Below, piece by piece: positions 9,186 through 17,714 of a stretch of DNA of 33,781 bases. A program made the translations under genes and the position numbers. The stretch is taken from contig CALHXF010000040.1 of the NCBI GenBank assembly GCA_938040095.1, positions 1 through 33,781 of the forward strand, written 5' to 3'. The notes beneath the pieces are model-generated. The model was not told where the DNA came from. It searched no databases and worked only from the letters and a program-made list of their open reading frames with translations. The DNA comes from an uncultured Caulobacterales bacterium (lineage in GTDB: Bacteria > Pseudomonadota > Alphaproteobacteria > Caulobacterales > Maricaulaceae). The first letter of the stretch is position 1; the number at the start of each line of letters is the position of its first letter.

Positions 9186-11117
9186 TTAATCCAATCCCTC
9201 TTGTTCACGCGCGCTTTCATATTTTTCCAGCGCAGCGAACCATTCCAACTCAAGTGATTCTATCAACACCGCCGTCTTCGCACGACGTTGTCCAAGGGAG
9301 ACAGCTTCATCAGGATTTATGGTAAACAGATCCTTAGTGGCGAGACGTTCATCTATCGATTGGAGGGACGTTTGTGCCCGCACGATGTTTGTCTCAAGTG
9401 TCTCCGTTTTACGTTTCAAGGGCGCGATGTCTTGGATAGCGCGGGCGCGATCTTGCCTGTGTCGCTTGCGTGAGTTATCTTCTGCAGGTTTTTGTTTTTT
9501 TATTGTTTTTGTTTTTTCTAATTGAAGTTTTCTATAGTCCTCTAGTGATCCTTCGAAGGATGAAACGCTACCTGAGTCAACTAACCACAACCGATCGACC
9601 ACAGCTTCCAGAAGGTTTCGATCATGGGAAATGACGATGACTGCACCTTCGTAATTGTTAAGACTTCGGATCAATTCCGCGCGGCTATCAATGTCCAAAT
9701 GGTTCGCAGGTTCATCCAAAACCAACAGGTGTGGTTTGTGAAATCCGATGAGCGAGAAAAGGAGTCTCGCTTTTTCACCACCCGACAAATCACCCGCAGG
9801 CGTTTCGGCATTTTTTGTCCCGAGTCCAAATCCCGCAAGACGCGCGCGACGTTGGGCCTCTGTCGCCTCAGGCATCAATTCAACGACATGGTCATAGGCG
9901 CTGGCACGCGGGTTCAGCGCGTCAATTTGATGTTGCGCGAAATAGCCGATTCGCAATTTTTTGTGTTTTTTGATGAAGCCAGGTTTTGCAGGATCGAGCA
10001 GAAGGGGCTCAAGCTCTCCCATGATCGCTTTAGCAAATGTCGATTTACCTTGTCCGTTCTTCCCCAGAATTCCGATACGGTCGTCGGGGTCGATGCGTTG
10101 ATTGACCTTTCGCAGCACGACAAAGTCATCTTGTGCCGAGGTTCCTTTTGGATTTTGATACCCCAACGCCACGTCATCAAAACGAACAATCGGCGCGGAG
10201 AGTGACCGCTCTGGCCCAAGCAAAGTGATCGGCGCAATTGGGTCATTAATGATGGTCGCGACAGGCTGCATTTTCGCGAGTTTTTTGACGCGGCTTTGGG
10301 CTTGTTTGGCTTTGGAAGCTTTGGCTTTGAAACGATTGACGAAGGCTTCCAAATGTCGCCGCTCGTCTTCTTGTTTCGCCATGAGCGACATATCATTGCG
10401 GTTGCGTTCCGCCAGTGTCCGCTCAAATCGATCATAATTACCCGTGTAACCAAATAACTTCCCGCCACGTAAATGGGCGATATGCGTCACGGCGGTGTTG
10501 AGAAAATCGCGATCATGCGAGATCACAAGGACGGTTCCCGAATATTTTCGGATATGCGCCTCCAGCCAAACGGCACCCTCAACGTCGAGATAGTTGGTCG
10601 GCTCATCCAGCAATAGGAGGTCAGGTTGCGCAAATAACATTGCGGCGAGGGCAACCCGCATCCGCCAACCGCCCGAAAAATCGGAACAGGGTTTCAACTG
10701 TTCTTCTGCGCTGAAACCGAGACCTGCCAAAATCGAAGCCCCGCGAGATTCGGCGGAATAGGCGTCAATATCGGAAAGACGCGTATGGATTGCGGCAATC
10801 CGCATGGGGTCTGTCGCCGTGTCGGCCTCGGTTAAGAGCGACTTGCGTTCGGTATCGGCGTCCAGAACGGTATCGATCAGACTTTGTGGTCCGCTCGGCA
10901 CTTCTTGATCTACGACGCCGAGTTTCATGTTCTTACGAAGATTGATCTCTCCGTCATCAGGACTGATTTCAGATTTGATAAGACGGAAAAGTGTCGATTT
11001 CCCTGTGCCATTGCGCCCGACAAGACCGACTTTATGGCCTTCATTGATCGCCAATGTAGCCTGCTCAAACAGGAGGCGGCCTTCGATACGGTATGTGAGA
11101 TCGTTAATATGAAGCAT
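9186..11117 (-). CDS. ABC-F family ATP-binding protein (Uup/YheS-like)
   Basis: Two Walker A (GRNGTGKST, GKNGQGKST), two signature motifs (DFSGGWRMR, DLSGGEKAR), no TM domain, C-terminal coiled-coil. Confidence 0.95.
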   Translation of the reverse strand: MLHINDLTYRIEGRLLFEQATLAINEGHKVGLVGRNGTGKSTLFRLIKSEISPDDGEINLRKNMKLGVVDQEVPSGPQSLIDTVLDADTERKSLLTEADTATDPMRIAAIHTRLSDIDAYSAESRGASILAGLGFSAEEQLKPCSDFSGGWRMRVALAAMLFAQPDLLLLDEPTNYLDVEGAVWLEAHIRKYSGTVLVISHDRDFLNTAVTHIAHLRGGKLFGYTGNYDRFERTLAERNRNDMSLMAKQEDERRHLEAFVNRFKAKASKAKQAQSRVKKLAKMQPVATIINDPIAPITLLGPERSLSAPIVRFDDVALGYQNPKGTSAQDDFVVLRKVNQRIDPDDRIGILGKNGQGKSTFAKAIMGELEPLLLDPAKPGFIKKHKKLRIGYFAQHQIDALNPRASAYDHVVELMPEATEAQRRARLAGFGLGTKNAETPAGDLSGGEKARLLFSLIGFHKPHLLVLDEPANHLDIDSRAELIRSLNNYEGAVIVISHDRNLLEAVVDRLWLVDSGSVSSFEGSLEDYRKLQLEKTKTIKKQKPAEDNSRKRHRQDRARAIQDIAPLKRKTETLETNIVRAQTSLQSIDERLATKDLFTINPDEAVSLGQRRAKTAVLIESLELEWFAALEKYESAREQEGLD

Positions 11118-11214
11118 GGTGATAACTCTGCTGCACTCCTATATCGCCTTTACAGCAGTGCAAGCTCGCATTAAGGGCGCGCCAAACCAAATCTCAGTCT
11201 AAATGGAGTTTCCA

Positions 11215-11637
11215 ATGGCTATCCAACGTACATTCTCAATCATCAAGCCTGACGCCACAAAGCGTAACATCACAGGTAAAGTTAACGCCAAGATCGAAGA
11301 AGTCGGTCTACGCATCATCGCGCAGAAGCGTTTACAGCTTACAGAAGCTCAAGCTGGCGGATTTTACGCTGTGCATAAAGAGCGTCCATTCTACGGCGAC
11401 CTTGTCAAATTCATGATGTCCGGCCCTGTTGTTGTTCAGGTCCTAGAAGGCGAAAACGCCATTGCTGCTTACCGCGAAGTTATGGGCGCAACGAACCCAG
11501 CTGACGCCGATGCAGGTACAATTCGTGCTGAATTTGCTGAGTCTATCGACGCGAACACAGTTCACGGATCCGATGCACCAGAAACAGCTGCTGAAGAAAT
11601 CAAATTCTTCTTTTCCGACGACGAAATCGTCGGCTAG
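11215..11637 (+). CDS. ndk: nucleoside-diphosphate kinase
   Basis: [29 protein letters not shown]...; catalytic His region '[12 protein letters not shown]'. Start 11215 fits the family better than 11203. Confidence 0.96.
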   Translation: MAIQRTFSIIKPDATKRNITGKVNAKIEEVGLRIIAQKRLQLTEAQAGGFYAVHKERPFYGDLVKFMMSGPVVVQVLEGENAIAAYREVMGATNPADADAGTIRAEFAESIDANTVHGSDAPETAAEEIKFFFSDDEIVG

Positions 11638-11674
11638 TTGTTTCACAGAAACAACAGTCGTTTTTGAAAACGAT

Positions 11675-11707
11675 AAAGACGCGCCCTAAAATGTCTGGCG
11701 CGTCTTT
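11675..11707 (+). terminator. first hairpin downstream of ndk
   Basis: AAAGACGCGCC-N11-GGCGCGTCTTT, perfect 11-bp stem. Confidence 0.6.
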
Positions 11708-11720
11708 AGGTTTGAATACA

Positions 11721-11748
11721 AAAAAGGCCGGGGTGACCCGGCCTTTTT
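11721..11748. terminator. bidirectional intrinsic terminator between convergent ndk and TadG-like gene
   Basis: AAAAAGGCCGGG-GTGA-CCCGGCCTTTTT, perfect 12-bp stem with A/T runs on both sides. Confidence 0.9.
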
Positions 11749-11770
11749 CTTTGCGTGATATTTGTCAGTC

Positions 11771-13123
11771 TTAAGACTTGATGCGGATCAGTTCTTTTAC
11801 GATCGCATTTTGAATTTCATCGAATGCAGCTTCAAGCTCTGTCGTATCGCCTGCGATTGTGAAGTTCTCTTCCTTCGAGGCACATGACAGTAGCAAGTTA
11901 TATGCGTTCGTTTGGTTCCAGAGGTTGACAGTCTCGGTTGTGTAAGGCTGGTTGTTGTAGTTTGCATGATACTTACCAACATCCAGAGCATAGCCAATCG
12001 TGAAGATTTTTGCGCCCTTAGACTTAAGCTCTGTGCAGGATTCGATTGTTAGGCGATCCGTATTGCGACGGAGATGTCCGCGAGTGTAACCGCTTCGGCC
12101 ATTCGGGTAGGACGAAGCCCAAGACCCAGACCAGCCGCCGTAATAGTTTTGTTTCCAAAGCACAGGTGCAGTATCGTCTGCTTCGAATTCATACGCACCC
12201 AATGTGTTCTGCCCATCGGACATAAAGACGATGAATTTCAACGGTTCTCTGTAGTCTTCGCCCGCCCGAGTTGCTTCATTTTGATGGAATGTGTTTTCGA
12301 CATCCATCCAGCTTTTGGCTTGGGCCATTGGCGGGTTTGAGTTTGTGCTGCCGGACGGTGTCATGGCATTGACTTCGTTTGGCGTTAGGTAACCCCACTT
12401 CATATTTACGCGATTATCTGAAACGATGTTCGAACTATATGGGAGCATCCCCATACGAATTGTTTTCAAACCCGTATCATCTTCAGTACCAAGACGGCTG
12501 GAGAGTTCAGCGGTAAATGTGTTTACGGAGGTTTCGAGTCCCGTAATCCTTGGGATTGCGCCTGAGGATGAGGAGCCATTGTTGTTCGCGATCTTATCGT
12601 CCCAAGCCATTGACCCAGAGTTATCAAGCACGAGCGCAATAGAGGCTGGATGCTTTTCATCAATTTGTAGGTAAGAGACAACGGATTCAGCTCTGAAGTC
12701 CAACTGTTGTTTGCCAAAAATCTGCATGAATGTCGGCACAGTGTTTCCGTTTACCGTGACTCGCGCTTCTTTTGCGTTATCATCATAAACAACGTTTACG
12801 CCAACACCGCTTGATCCGCCTTTGACCCAACCCTTGAACTCATATCCAAGGTCTTCAGCTGTATGATACCCTTCGGTGTAACCATTATCGCCTGCTTCAG
12901 GCTTTCGGTCATTGTCCTTCATGAAGATCGCGGCGTTCAGAGCGGTTTGATCCGCGATCGCTTGACCTCGTGCTTCGGCGTTACTTAGCGTTGAAAAGTC
13001 CATGGCCGCTCCCATGCAGCCAATAATGGCGATGGAACTAACGGCGAAGGTAATCGTGATATTACCGCCGTCACTGTTCCGAAAGCGTCTTAGGAGTGAT
13101 GTCCCATGTTTGAAGCTCAACAT
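11771..13123 (-). CDS. TadG/TadE-like pilus assembly protein with vWA domain
   Basis: N-terminal 'GGNITITFAVSSIAIIGCMGAAMDFSTLSNAEARGQAIADQTALNAA' Tad-like region; MIDAS 'ALVLDNSGSMAWDD'. Start chosen at MLSFKHG (13123). Confidence 0.85.
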   Translation of the reverse strand: MLSFKHGTSLLRRFRNSDGGNITITFAVSSIAIIGCMGAAMDFSTLSNAEARGQAIADQTALNAAIFMKDNDRKPEAGDNGYTEGYHTAEDLGYEFKGWVKGGSSGVGVNVVYDDNAKEARVTVNGNTVPTFMQIFGKQQLDFRAESVVSYLQIDEKHPASIALVLDNSGSMAWDDKIANNNGSSSSGAIPRITGLETSVNTFTAELSSRLGTEDDTGLKTIRMGMLPYSSNIVSDNRVNMKWGYLTPNEVNAMTPSGSTNSNPPMAQAKSWMDVENTFHQNEATRAGEDYREPLKFIVFMSDGQNTLGAYEFEADDTAPVLWKQNYYGGWSGSWASSYPNGRSGYTRGHLRRNTDRLTIESCTELKSKGAKIFTIGYALDVGKYHANYNNQPYTTETVNLWNQTNAYNLLLSCASKEENFTIAGDTTELEAAFDEIQNAIVKELIRIKS

Positions 13124-13249
13124 AATCTTAGTTTCCCAACCATAATTTCTATGGAACGGACTCGGTCCTTCCATTTGTCAGAGAATATGTTGGGGGTGTT
13201 GTCACGAGCTTACGGAACAGAGTTACTCAATGGTTAACCCAAAATAGGG

Positions 13250-13264
13250 TTAATGTGAATTTAA
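13250..13264. promoter_or_regulatory. CtrA-type motif TTAA-N7-TTAA
   Basis: TTAATGTGAATTTAA, about 127 nt upstream of the TadG-like start; overlaps dyad TTAACCC-AAAATA-GGGTTAA (13234-13253). Confidence 0.5.
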
Positions 13265-13306
13265 GGCCTCGGTCGAGCTTTCGATTTCGCCTCTATATGT
13301 ATGACT

Positions 13307-13939
13307 TTACTTTGTAGGTTTCTCGTTCAAAACTTGGGCAAGTGTCTTTGGGTAGAGACCGAGTTCTTGTTCTAATACACGTGTGGCAAGGTCATCGGGC
13401 GTGTCGCCCGTATGAATGGGTACAATCGCTTGCGCAATGATTTCGCCGTCATCGACACCTTCATTGACCCAATGCACCGTACAGCCGTGTTGTGTGTCGC
13501 CAGCCTTCAAAGCGCGCTTATGCGTATGAAGACCTTTGTATTTCGGCAGCAAGGACGGGTGGATATTTATCAGGCGACCTGCCCAACCTTTGACGAAACT
13601 CGCACTTAGCACGCGCATGAACCCTGCGCAGACGACGAATTCGATGTTATGTTCGCGTAGCACAGCGTCCAGAACGTCTTCGAACTCAGTGCGACTCTCA
13701 AATGCAGTATGGTCGACGCAAACGGCCGTGATGCCTTGCGCCTCTGCCGCGTCCAATCCTGCGGCTGTCTCTTTGTTCGAGACGACAAGACATATGTCTG
13801 CTGGATAGTCTTCGGCTTTAGCAGCCTCAACAATGGCTAACATATTTGACCCGCGCCCAGAAATCAGGACGGCGGTGCGGGTCTTGCGCGGGGCCGAGTT
13901 AGACACAGGTCGCAACGCGTTTAAGCTGTCCGATGACAT
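13307..13939 (-). CDS. purN: phosphoribosylglycinamide formyltransferase
   Basis: [20 protein letters not shown]..., '[43 protein letters not shown]', '[17 protein letters not shown]'. Confidence 0.95.
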   Translation of the reverse strand: MSSDSLNALRPVSNSAPRKTRTAVLISGRGSNMLAIVEAAKAEDYPADICLVVSNKETAAGLDAAEAQGITAVCVDHTAFESRTEFEDVLDAVLREHNIEFVVCAGFMRVLSASFVKGWAGRLINIHPSLLPKYKGLHTHKRALKAGDTQHGCTVHWVNEGVDDGEIIAQAIVPIHTGDTPDDLATRVLEQELGLYPKTLAQVLNEKPTK

Positions 13940-14942
13940 GCGCATGTTCGCCCGCTGTTTCCAACTGCATGAGGACCTCTGGCATATCATCTGGTTTCAC
14001 GCAGAGAACCATGCCGATGCCACAGTTAAAGGCACGACGCATTTCGTCTTCGGCGACGCCGCCTGTTTCCTGCAACCACTTAAAGACGGCAGGACGGTCC
14101 CAGGCGTCAAAATCAAAATCTGGTACTAATCCATCAGGCAACATGCGCGGCGTGTTATCCGTCAGTCCGCCGCCCGTAATGTGCGCGAGCCCGGAGACTA
14201 GTCCGCTCCGAATGAGAGGCAACAGGGATTTGATATAAAGACGCGTTGGCGTGAGTAGGGCTTTAGCAAGCGGAGCATCCGCGAAAGGCGCTGGGTCATC
14301 CCAGGTCAGGCCAGAGCGATCTACGATCTTGCGAATGAGGGAGTAGCCATTTGAATGTGGGCCAGAGCTTTCCAACCCAATCAGCATATCGCCCGCAGAC
14401 ATGTCATCATGTCGTGGCAGCATCGCGTCGCGTTCTACCGCGCCAACAACAAAGCCTGCCAGATCAAAGTCATCGCCTTCATACATGCCTGGCATTTCAG
14501 CGGTTTCTCCACCAACAAGGGCGCAACCGGCTTGGCGGCAGCCCTCGGCGATACCAGAGATCACAGCGGCCGCATTATCGGAGGTGAGTTTGCCCGTCGC
14601 GTAATAGTCGAGGAAAAACAGAGGTTCTGCCCCATTTGCCAAGACGTCATTTGCGCACATCGCAACAAGGTCAATACCGACCGTATCCAGATGACCCGTA
14701 TCAATGGCGATGCGGAGTTTTGTGCCGACGCCATCGGTGCCCGAAATCAGGATAGGATCGCTATAGCCCGCCGCTTTCAAATCAAAGGCGCCACCAAATC
14801 CGCCGATGGTGCCATCTGCGCCGGAACGACGTGTGGACTTTACCATCGGTTTGATACGGTCGACGAGGGCATCGCCAGCATCAATTGAAACGCCAGCATC
14901 CGCGTAAGAAAGACCTTTTTCACCTGTGTGATCAGTGGTCAT
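13899..14942 (-). CDS. purM: phosphoribosylformylglycinamidine cyclo-ligase
   Basis: [29 protein letters not shown]...[36 protein letters not shown] synthase motifs. Confidence 0.96.
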   Translation of the reverse strand: MTTDHTGEKGLSYADAGVSIDAGDALVDRIKPMVKSTRRSGADGTIGGFGGAFDLKAAGYSDPILISGTDGVGTKLRIAIDTGHLDTVGIDLVAMCANDVLANGAEPLFFLDYYATGKLTSDNAAAVISGIAEGCRQAGCALVGGETAEMPGMYEGDDFDLAGFVVGAVERDAMLPRHDDMSAGDMLIGLESSGPHSNGYSLIRKIVDRSGLTWDDPAPFADAPLAKALLTPTRLYIKSLLPLIRSGLVSGLAHITGGGLTDNTPRMLPDGLVPDFDFDAWDRPAVFKWLQETGGVAEDEMRRAFNCGIGMVLCVKPDDMPEVLMQLETAGEHAHVIGQLKRVATCV

Positions 14943-15116
14943 GTGCATCGTCCTGTAGAGAAATCGAGAAAACTGAGGCGCTTGGACCATTTTGACCGCT
15001 TGGAAGCAAGATGGAGTGCTCAGAAAGCTGCTAGTAATCTGTCGTAAAGCTGCATCAAGGTGTTATATCTGGTTCCGCCTATTGGTGTTTAGCTGTCTCT
15101 GCGCTATTCTACGCGC

Positions 15117-16124
15117 ATGACACGTCTCCTTCTGATTACCTTTACGCTCCTATCTCTATTGGTGGCACCGCGCGCATTTGCGGGCGACCCCTTTACAATT
15201 GGTGGGATAAATGTCGACGCAACGGCTGCGACAGCCATCGAAGCGCAAACAAAGGCTATCCAAGATGGCCAGTTGCGGGCGGCCGTCGCGCTGATTAATC
15301 GCATGACGCTGGAAGGTGAACGGAACGCTAACCCGCTGCCTGAGCTAACACCTGAAACGGTGGGTCGTATGATCCGCGCTTTGGAAGTTGGACAAGAACG
15401 TCGCTCTGCTAATCGGTATCTGGGCGAAATTACCGTGGCATTCAATCCATCGCAGGTGCAGCAATTCCTCAAGAATAATCAACTGACCCTTGTTAGCTCT
15501 CAAGCCCGCGAACGTCTTGTTTTAGTGCGTGAAAGCGGTCTACGTGGCGGCGGTAAATTACAGGCGGCTTTGTCTGACCCGCGTTTGTCTTACGCATTGA
15601 CACCATTGAGTGCAGCGTCGGCTGCGGATGTAGCCGGTTTATCTTCAACGCCAACCGACGCTGAATTAAAGGGCCTTGGCGCGAAATATGGTCTCAATCA
15701 GATTTTGGTTGTTGATGCGCGCGGGTCGATGTCATCTGCGACAATAACAGATGTTTCGGCTGATACGGGTAACCGAGAAAACTTCACTATTTCTGGCGCT
15801 GTAAGCGGTGACGATTTTGCAGACCGTCTCGTGGCGCGTTTGGAAGCCGATTGGAAGCAAGCCTCAAGTATCGGCACAGGACAGATGGTCACGACACCTG
15901 TTTCGATCCTCTATCAATCCCATACGGATTGGATCACGCTGCAAGAGGCGATCAATACATCGGCCCAAATCAAAGGCGCCCGTCTGGATGCTCTGTCCAA
16001 AGATGGCGCACTTATGACGATTTCCTATGGCGGCGACATTGATCGACTGGCAACAGAGCTGCGGTTTAAAGGTGTACGTGTTCAGCAGGACCCGAAGCTT
16101 GGGCTTGTTTTCACACGCTCTTAG
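15117..16124 (+). CDS. DUF2066 domain-containing exported protein
   Basis: Signal peptide; 'AQTKAIQDGQLRAAVALINRMT' and 'SANRYLGEITVAFNPSQVQQFLKNNQL' typical of DUF2066; located between purM and hda as commonly seen. Confidence 0.8.
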   Translation: MTRLLLITFTLLSLLVAPRAFAGDPFTIGGINVDATAATAIEAQTKAIQDGQLRAAVALINRMTLEGERNANPLPELTPETVGRMIRALEVGQERRSANRYLGEITVAFNPSQVQQFLKNNQLTLVSSQARERLVLVRESGLRGGGKLQAALSDPRLSYALTPLSAASAADVAGLSSTPTDAELKGLGAKYGLNQILVVDARGSMSSATITDVSADTGNRENFTISGAVSGDDFADRLVARLEADWKQASSIGTGQMVTTPVSILYQSHTDWITLQEAINTSAQIKGARLDALSKDGALMTISYGGDIDRLATELRFKGVRVQQDPKLGLVFTRS

Positions 16125-16133
16125 ACTTTTCTG

Positions 16134-16760
16134 ATGTCCCAAATTCCGCTGAATTTACGGCCAAAAGCCCAACCTAGTTTTTCGAACTTTCAAATTGCAG
16201 CCTCAAATGAAGCTGCGGTTACGATGTTGCGCGCGCGTGCGCGCTGGACCAGTGCGGCATTGCTCATGCTGGGGCCGACAGGATCTGGTAAGTCGCATCT
16301 CGGTCAAGCTTGGCAATCGCGCGATGGTGGGGAGTTTTTTGATGATGCTCATCTGACGGACGAGGCCGTGTTATTCGATGCTATTAACCGCGCCTTGGCG
16401 GGACAAACGTCGGGCTTGTTGTTAGCTAGCCATCTTCCACCAGCGGAATGGGGTGTGAAAATGCCAGACTTGAACTCGCGCCTCAACGCAATGCCAACCC
16501 TCACGTTGGGTGAGCATGACGAAGAATCACTAGACCCAATCTTGCGGGCCTTATTTCAACAGGTCGGTCGGACTGTGGGCCAAGATGTTGTGACCTATGT
16601 GTTAGGGCGGGTAGAACGCTCCGTCGATGTCTTACGTGAACTTGTCCATGAATTGGACATCGCAGCAGGGACGACCAAGGCCGATCTGACCAAGGCATTT
16701 GTCGCGAAGTATCTGCGGCAACGCTCAGAAGATGACTTGCTCTCCAGCCCAGTCGAATAG
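16134..16760 (+). CDS. hda: Hda-like DnaA regulatory inactivator
   Basis: DnaA AAA+-like: 'LLMLGPTGSGKSHLGQAW', 'LLLASHLPPAEWGVKMPDLNSRLNAMPTLTL', short length without DNA-binding domain. Confidence 0.85.
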   Translation: MSQIPLNLRPKAQPSFSNFQIAASNEAAVTMLRARARWTSAALLMLGPTGSGKSHLGQAWQSRDGGEFFDDAHLTDEAVLFDAINRALAGQTSGLLLASHLPPAEWGVKMPDLNSRLNAMPTLTLGEHDEESLDPILRALFQQVGRTVGQDVVTYVLGRVERSVDVLRELVHELDIAAGTTKADLTKAFVAKYLRQRSEDDLLSSPVE

Positions 16761-17465
16761 ATTTCCGCTATCGGATGGGGATAATCCGTCAATCACACCT
16801 AGCAACTTCTCGGCTGAAAATTCTGCCGTGAATAATTTGCCCTCGGGGACATTGCCCTGAAACGGTTTGGAGAGGTCTGTGTCGACTGTTCCGGGATGGA
16901 GTCCGACAATGATTTGATCGGAAAACCGTCGGCCAATTTCAATCGACATCGTTTTCAGAACCATATTCAACGCAGCCTTTGACGCGCGATAGGCGTACCA
17001 GCCGCCCAATCGATTATCAGAAATGCTGCCAACCCGTGCAGACAGGCTGGCGAAGACAGCTTTTGAATCGCGACGCAGCAATGGCACGAAGTATTTCGCA
17101 CTCATGGCGGGGCCAGTTGTGTTGATCTCGAAACTCTTCGCAAAGCCTTCATGGGACAGTGCCCGCAAGTTCTTCTCGGGTGAAATTCCATCGCCTTGCA
17201 AAAGTCCCGTGGCGACAAAGATCAGATCGAAGGGTTTGACTTCCTTCAACGCTTGAGCAGCGGCGATGAGGCTCTCCTCGTCGGTAAAGTCGAATGTTAA
17301 GTTCGCGACTTTTGGAGAAGGGTGGCTGCGTCCGCCTCGCGATAGGGCGTGAATGCGCGCCACTTGGGGACTGTTTACAAGGTGCTCGACGATGGCTGCG
17401 CCAATCCCACCCGAACTTCCGATGACTACGACACGGAGGTTGTCGCCAAAGCTATCAAATTTCAT
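16725..17465 (-). CDS. SDR family oxidoreductase
   Basis: '[18 protein letters not shown]', '[34 protein letters not shown]' (YxxxK). Start at MKFDSFGDN. Confidence 0.9.
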   Translation of the reverse strand: MKFDSFGDNLRVVVIGSSGGIGAAIVEHLVNSPQVARIHALSRGGRSHPSPKVANLTFDFTDEESLIAAAQALKEVKPFDLIFVATGLLQGDGISPEKNLRALSHEGFAKSFEINTTGPAMSAKYFVPLLRRDSKAVFASLSARVGSISDNRLGGWYAYRASKAALNMVLKTMSIEIGRRFSDQIIVGLHPGTVDTDLSKPFQGNVPEGKLFTAEFSAEKLLGVIDGLSPSDSGNLFDWAGEQVIF

Positions 17466-17611
17466 GATGATTTTCCTTTTTGCGTGCGGCGGCACCGCTC
17501 GCTGCAATATTTCACGTCATCCCAAACGCGTTCCCATTTTTTACGCCAGGCAAATGGCTTTTCGCAAACAGGGCAGGTTTTGGTAGGAAGGTTTGTTTTC
17601 TTGTGGGCCAT
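17462..17611 (-). CDS. DUF2256 domain-containing protein
   Basis: [49 protein letters not shown], CxxC...CxxxC; ATGA overlap with SDR. Confidence 0.9.
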   Translation of the reverse strand: MAHKKTNLPTKTCPVCEKPFAWRKKWERVWDDVKYCSERCRRTQKGKSS

Positions 17612-17686
17612 AAACACGATACGCATGGCGTGCTGTCTTGGGTCCAAATTGCGGGAGATGAAATCTAACCGTGTTCAATCTCCATC

Positions 17687-17713
17687 CATACGCGTTTTCA
17701 TGCGTATGAAAAC
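17687..17713 (+). promoter_or_regulatory. two overlapping, mutually exclusive hairpins at photolyase start
   Basis: CATACGC-GTTTTCAT-GCGTATG and GTTTTCAT-GCGT-ATGAAAAC, both perfect. Confidence 0.5.
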
Positions 17714-17714
17714 C

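Noticed and set aside
9624-10205. 193-aa plus-strand ORF inside the ABC-F gene
   Set aside because: Antisense to a strongly supported ABC-F coding frame; no independent family signal.
13940-13990. Longer purN start (227 aa)
   Set aside because: Extension lies within purM coding and has no PurN similarity; ATG at 13939 preferred.
17349-17714. N-terminal extension of the photolyase ORF (638 aa in the track)
   Set aside because: It overlaps DUF2256 and SDR coding on the opposite strand, and the extension is not photolyase-like; start near 17700-17715 fits family length.
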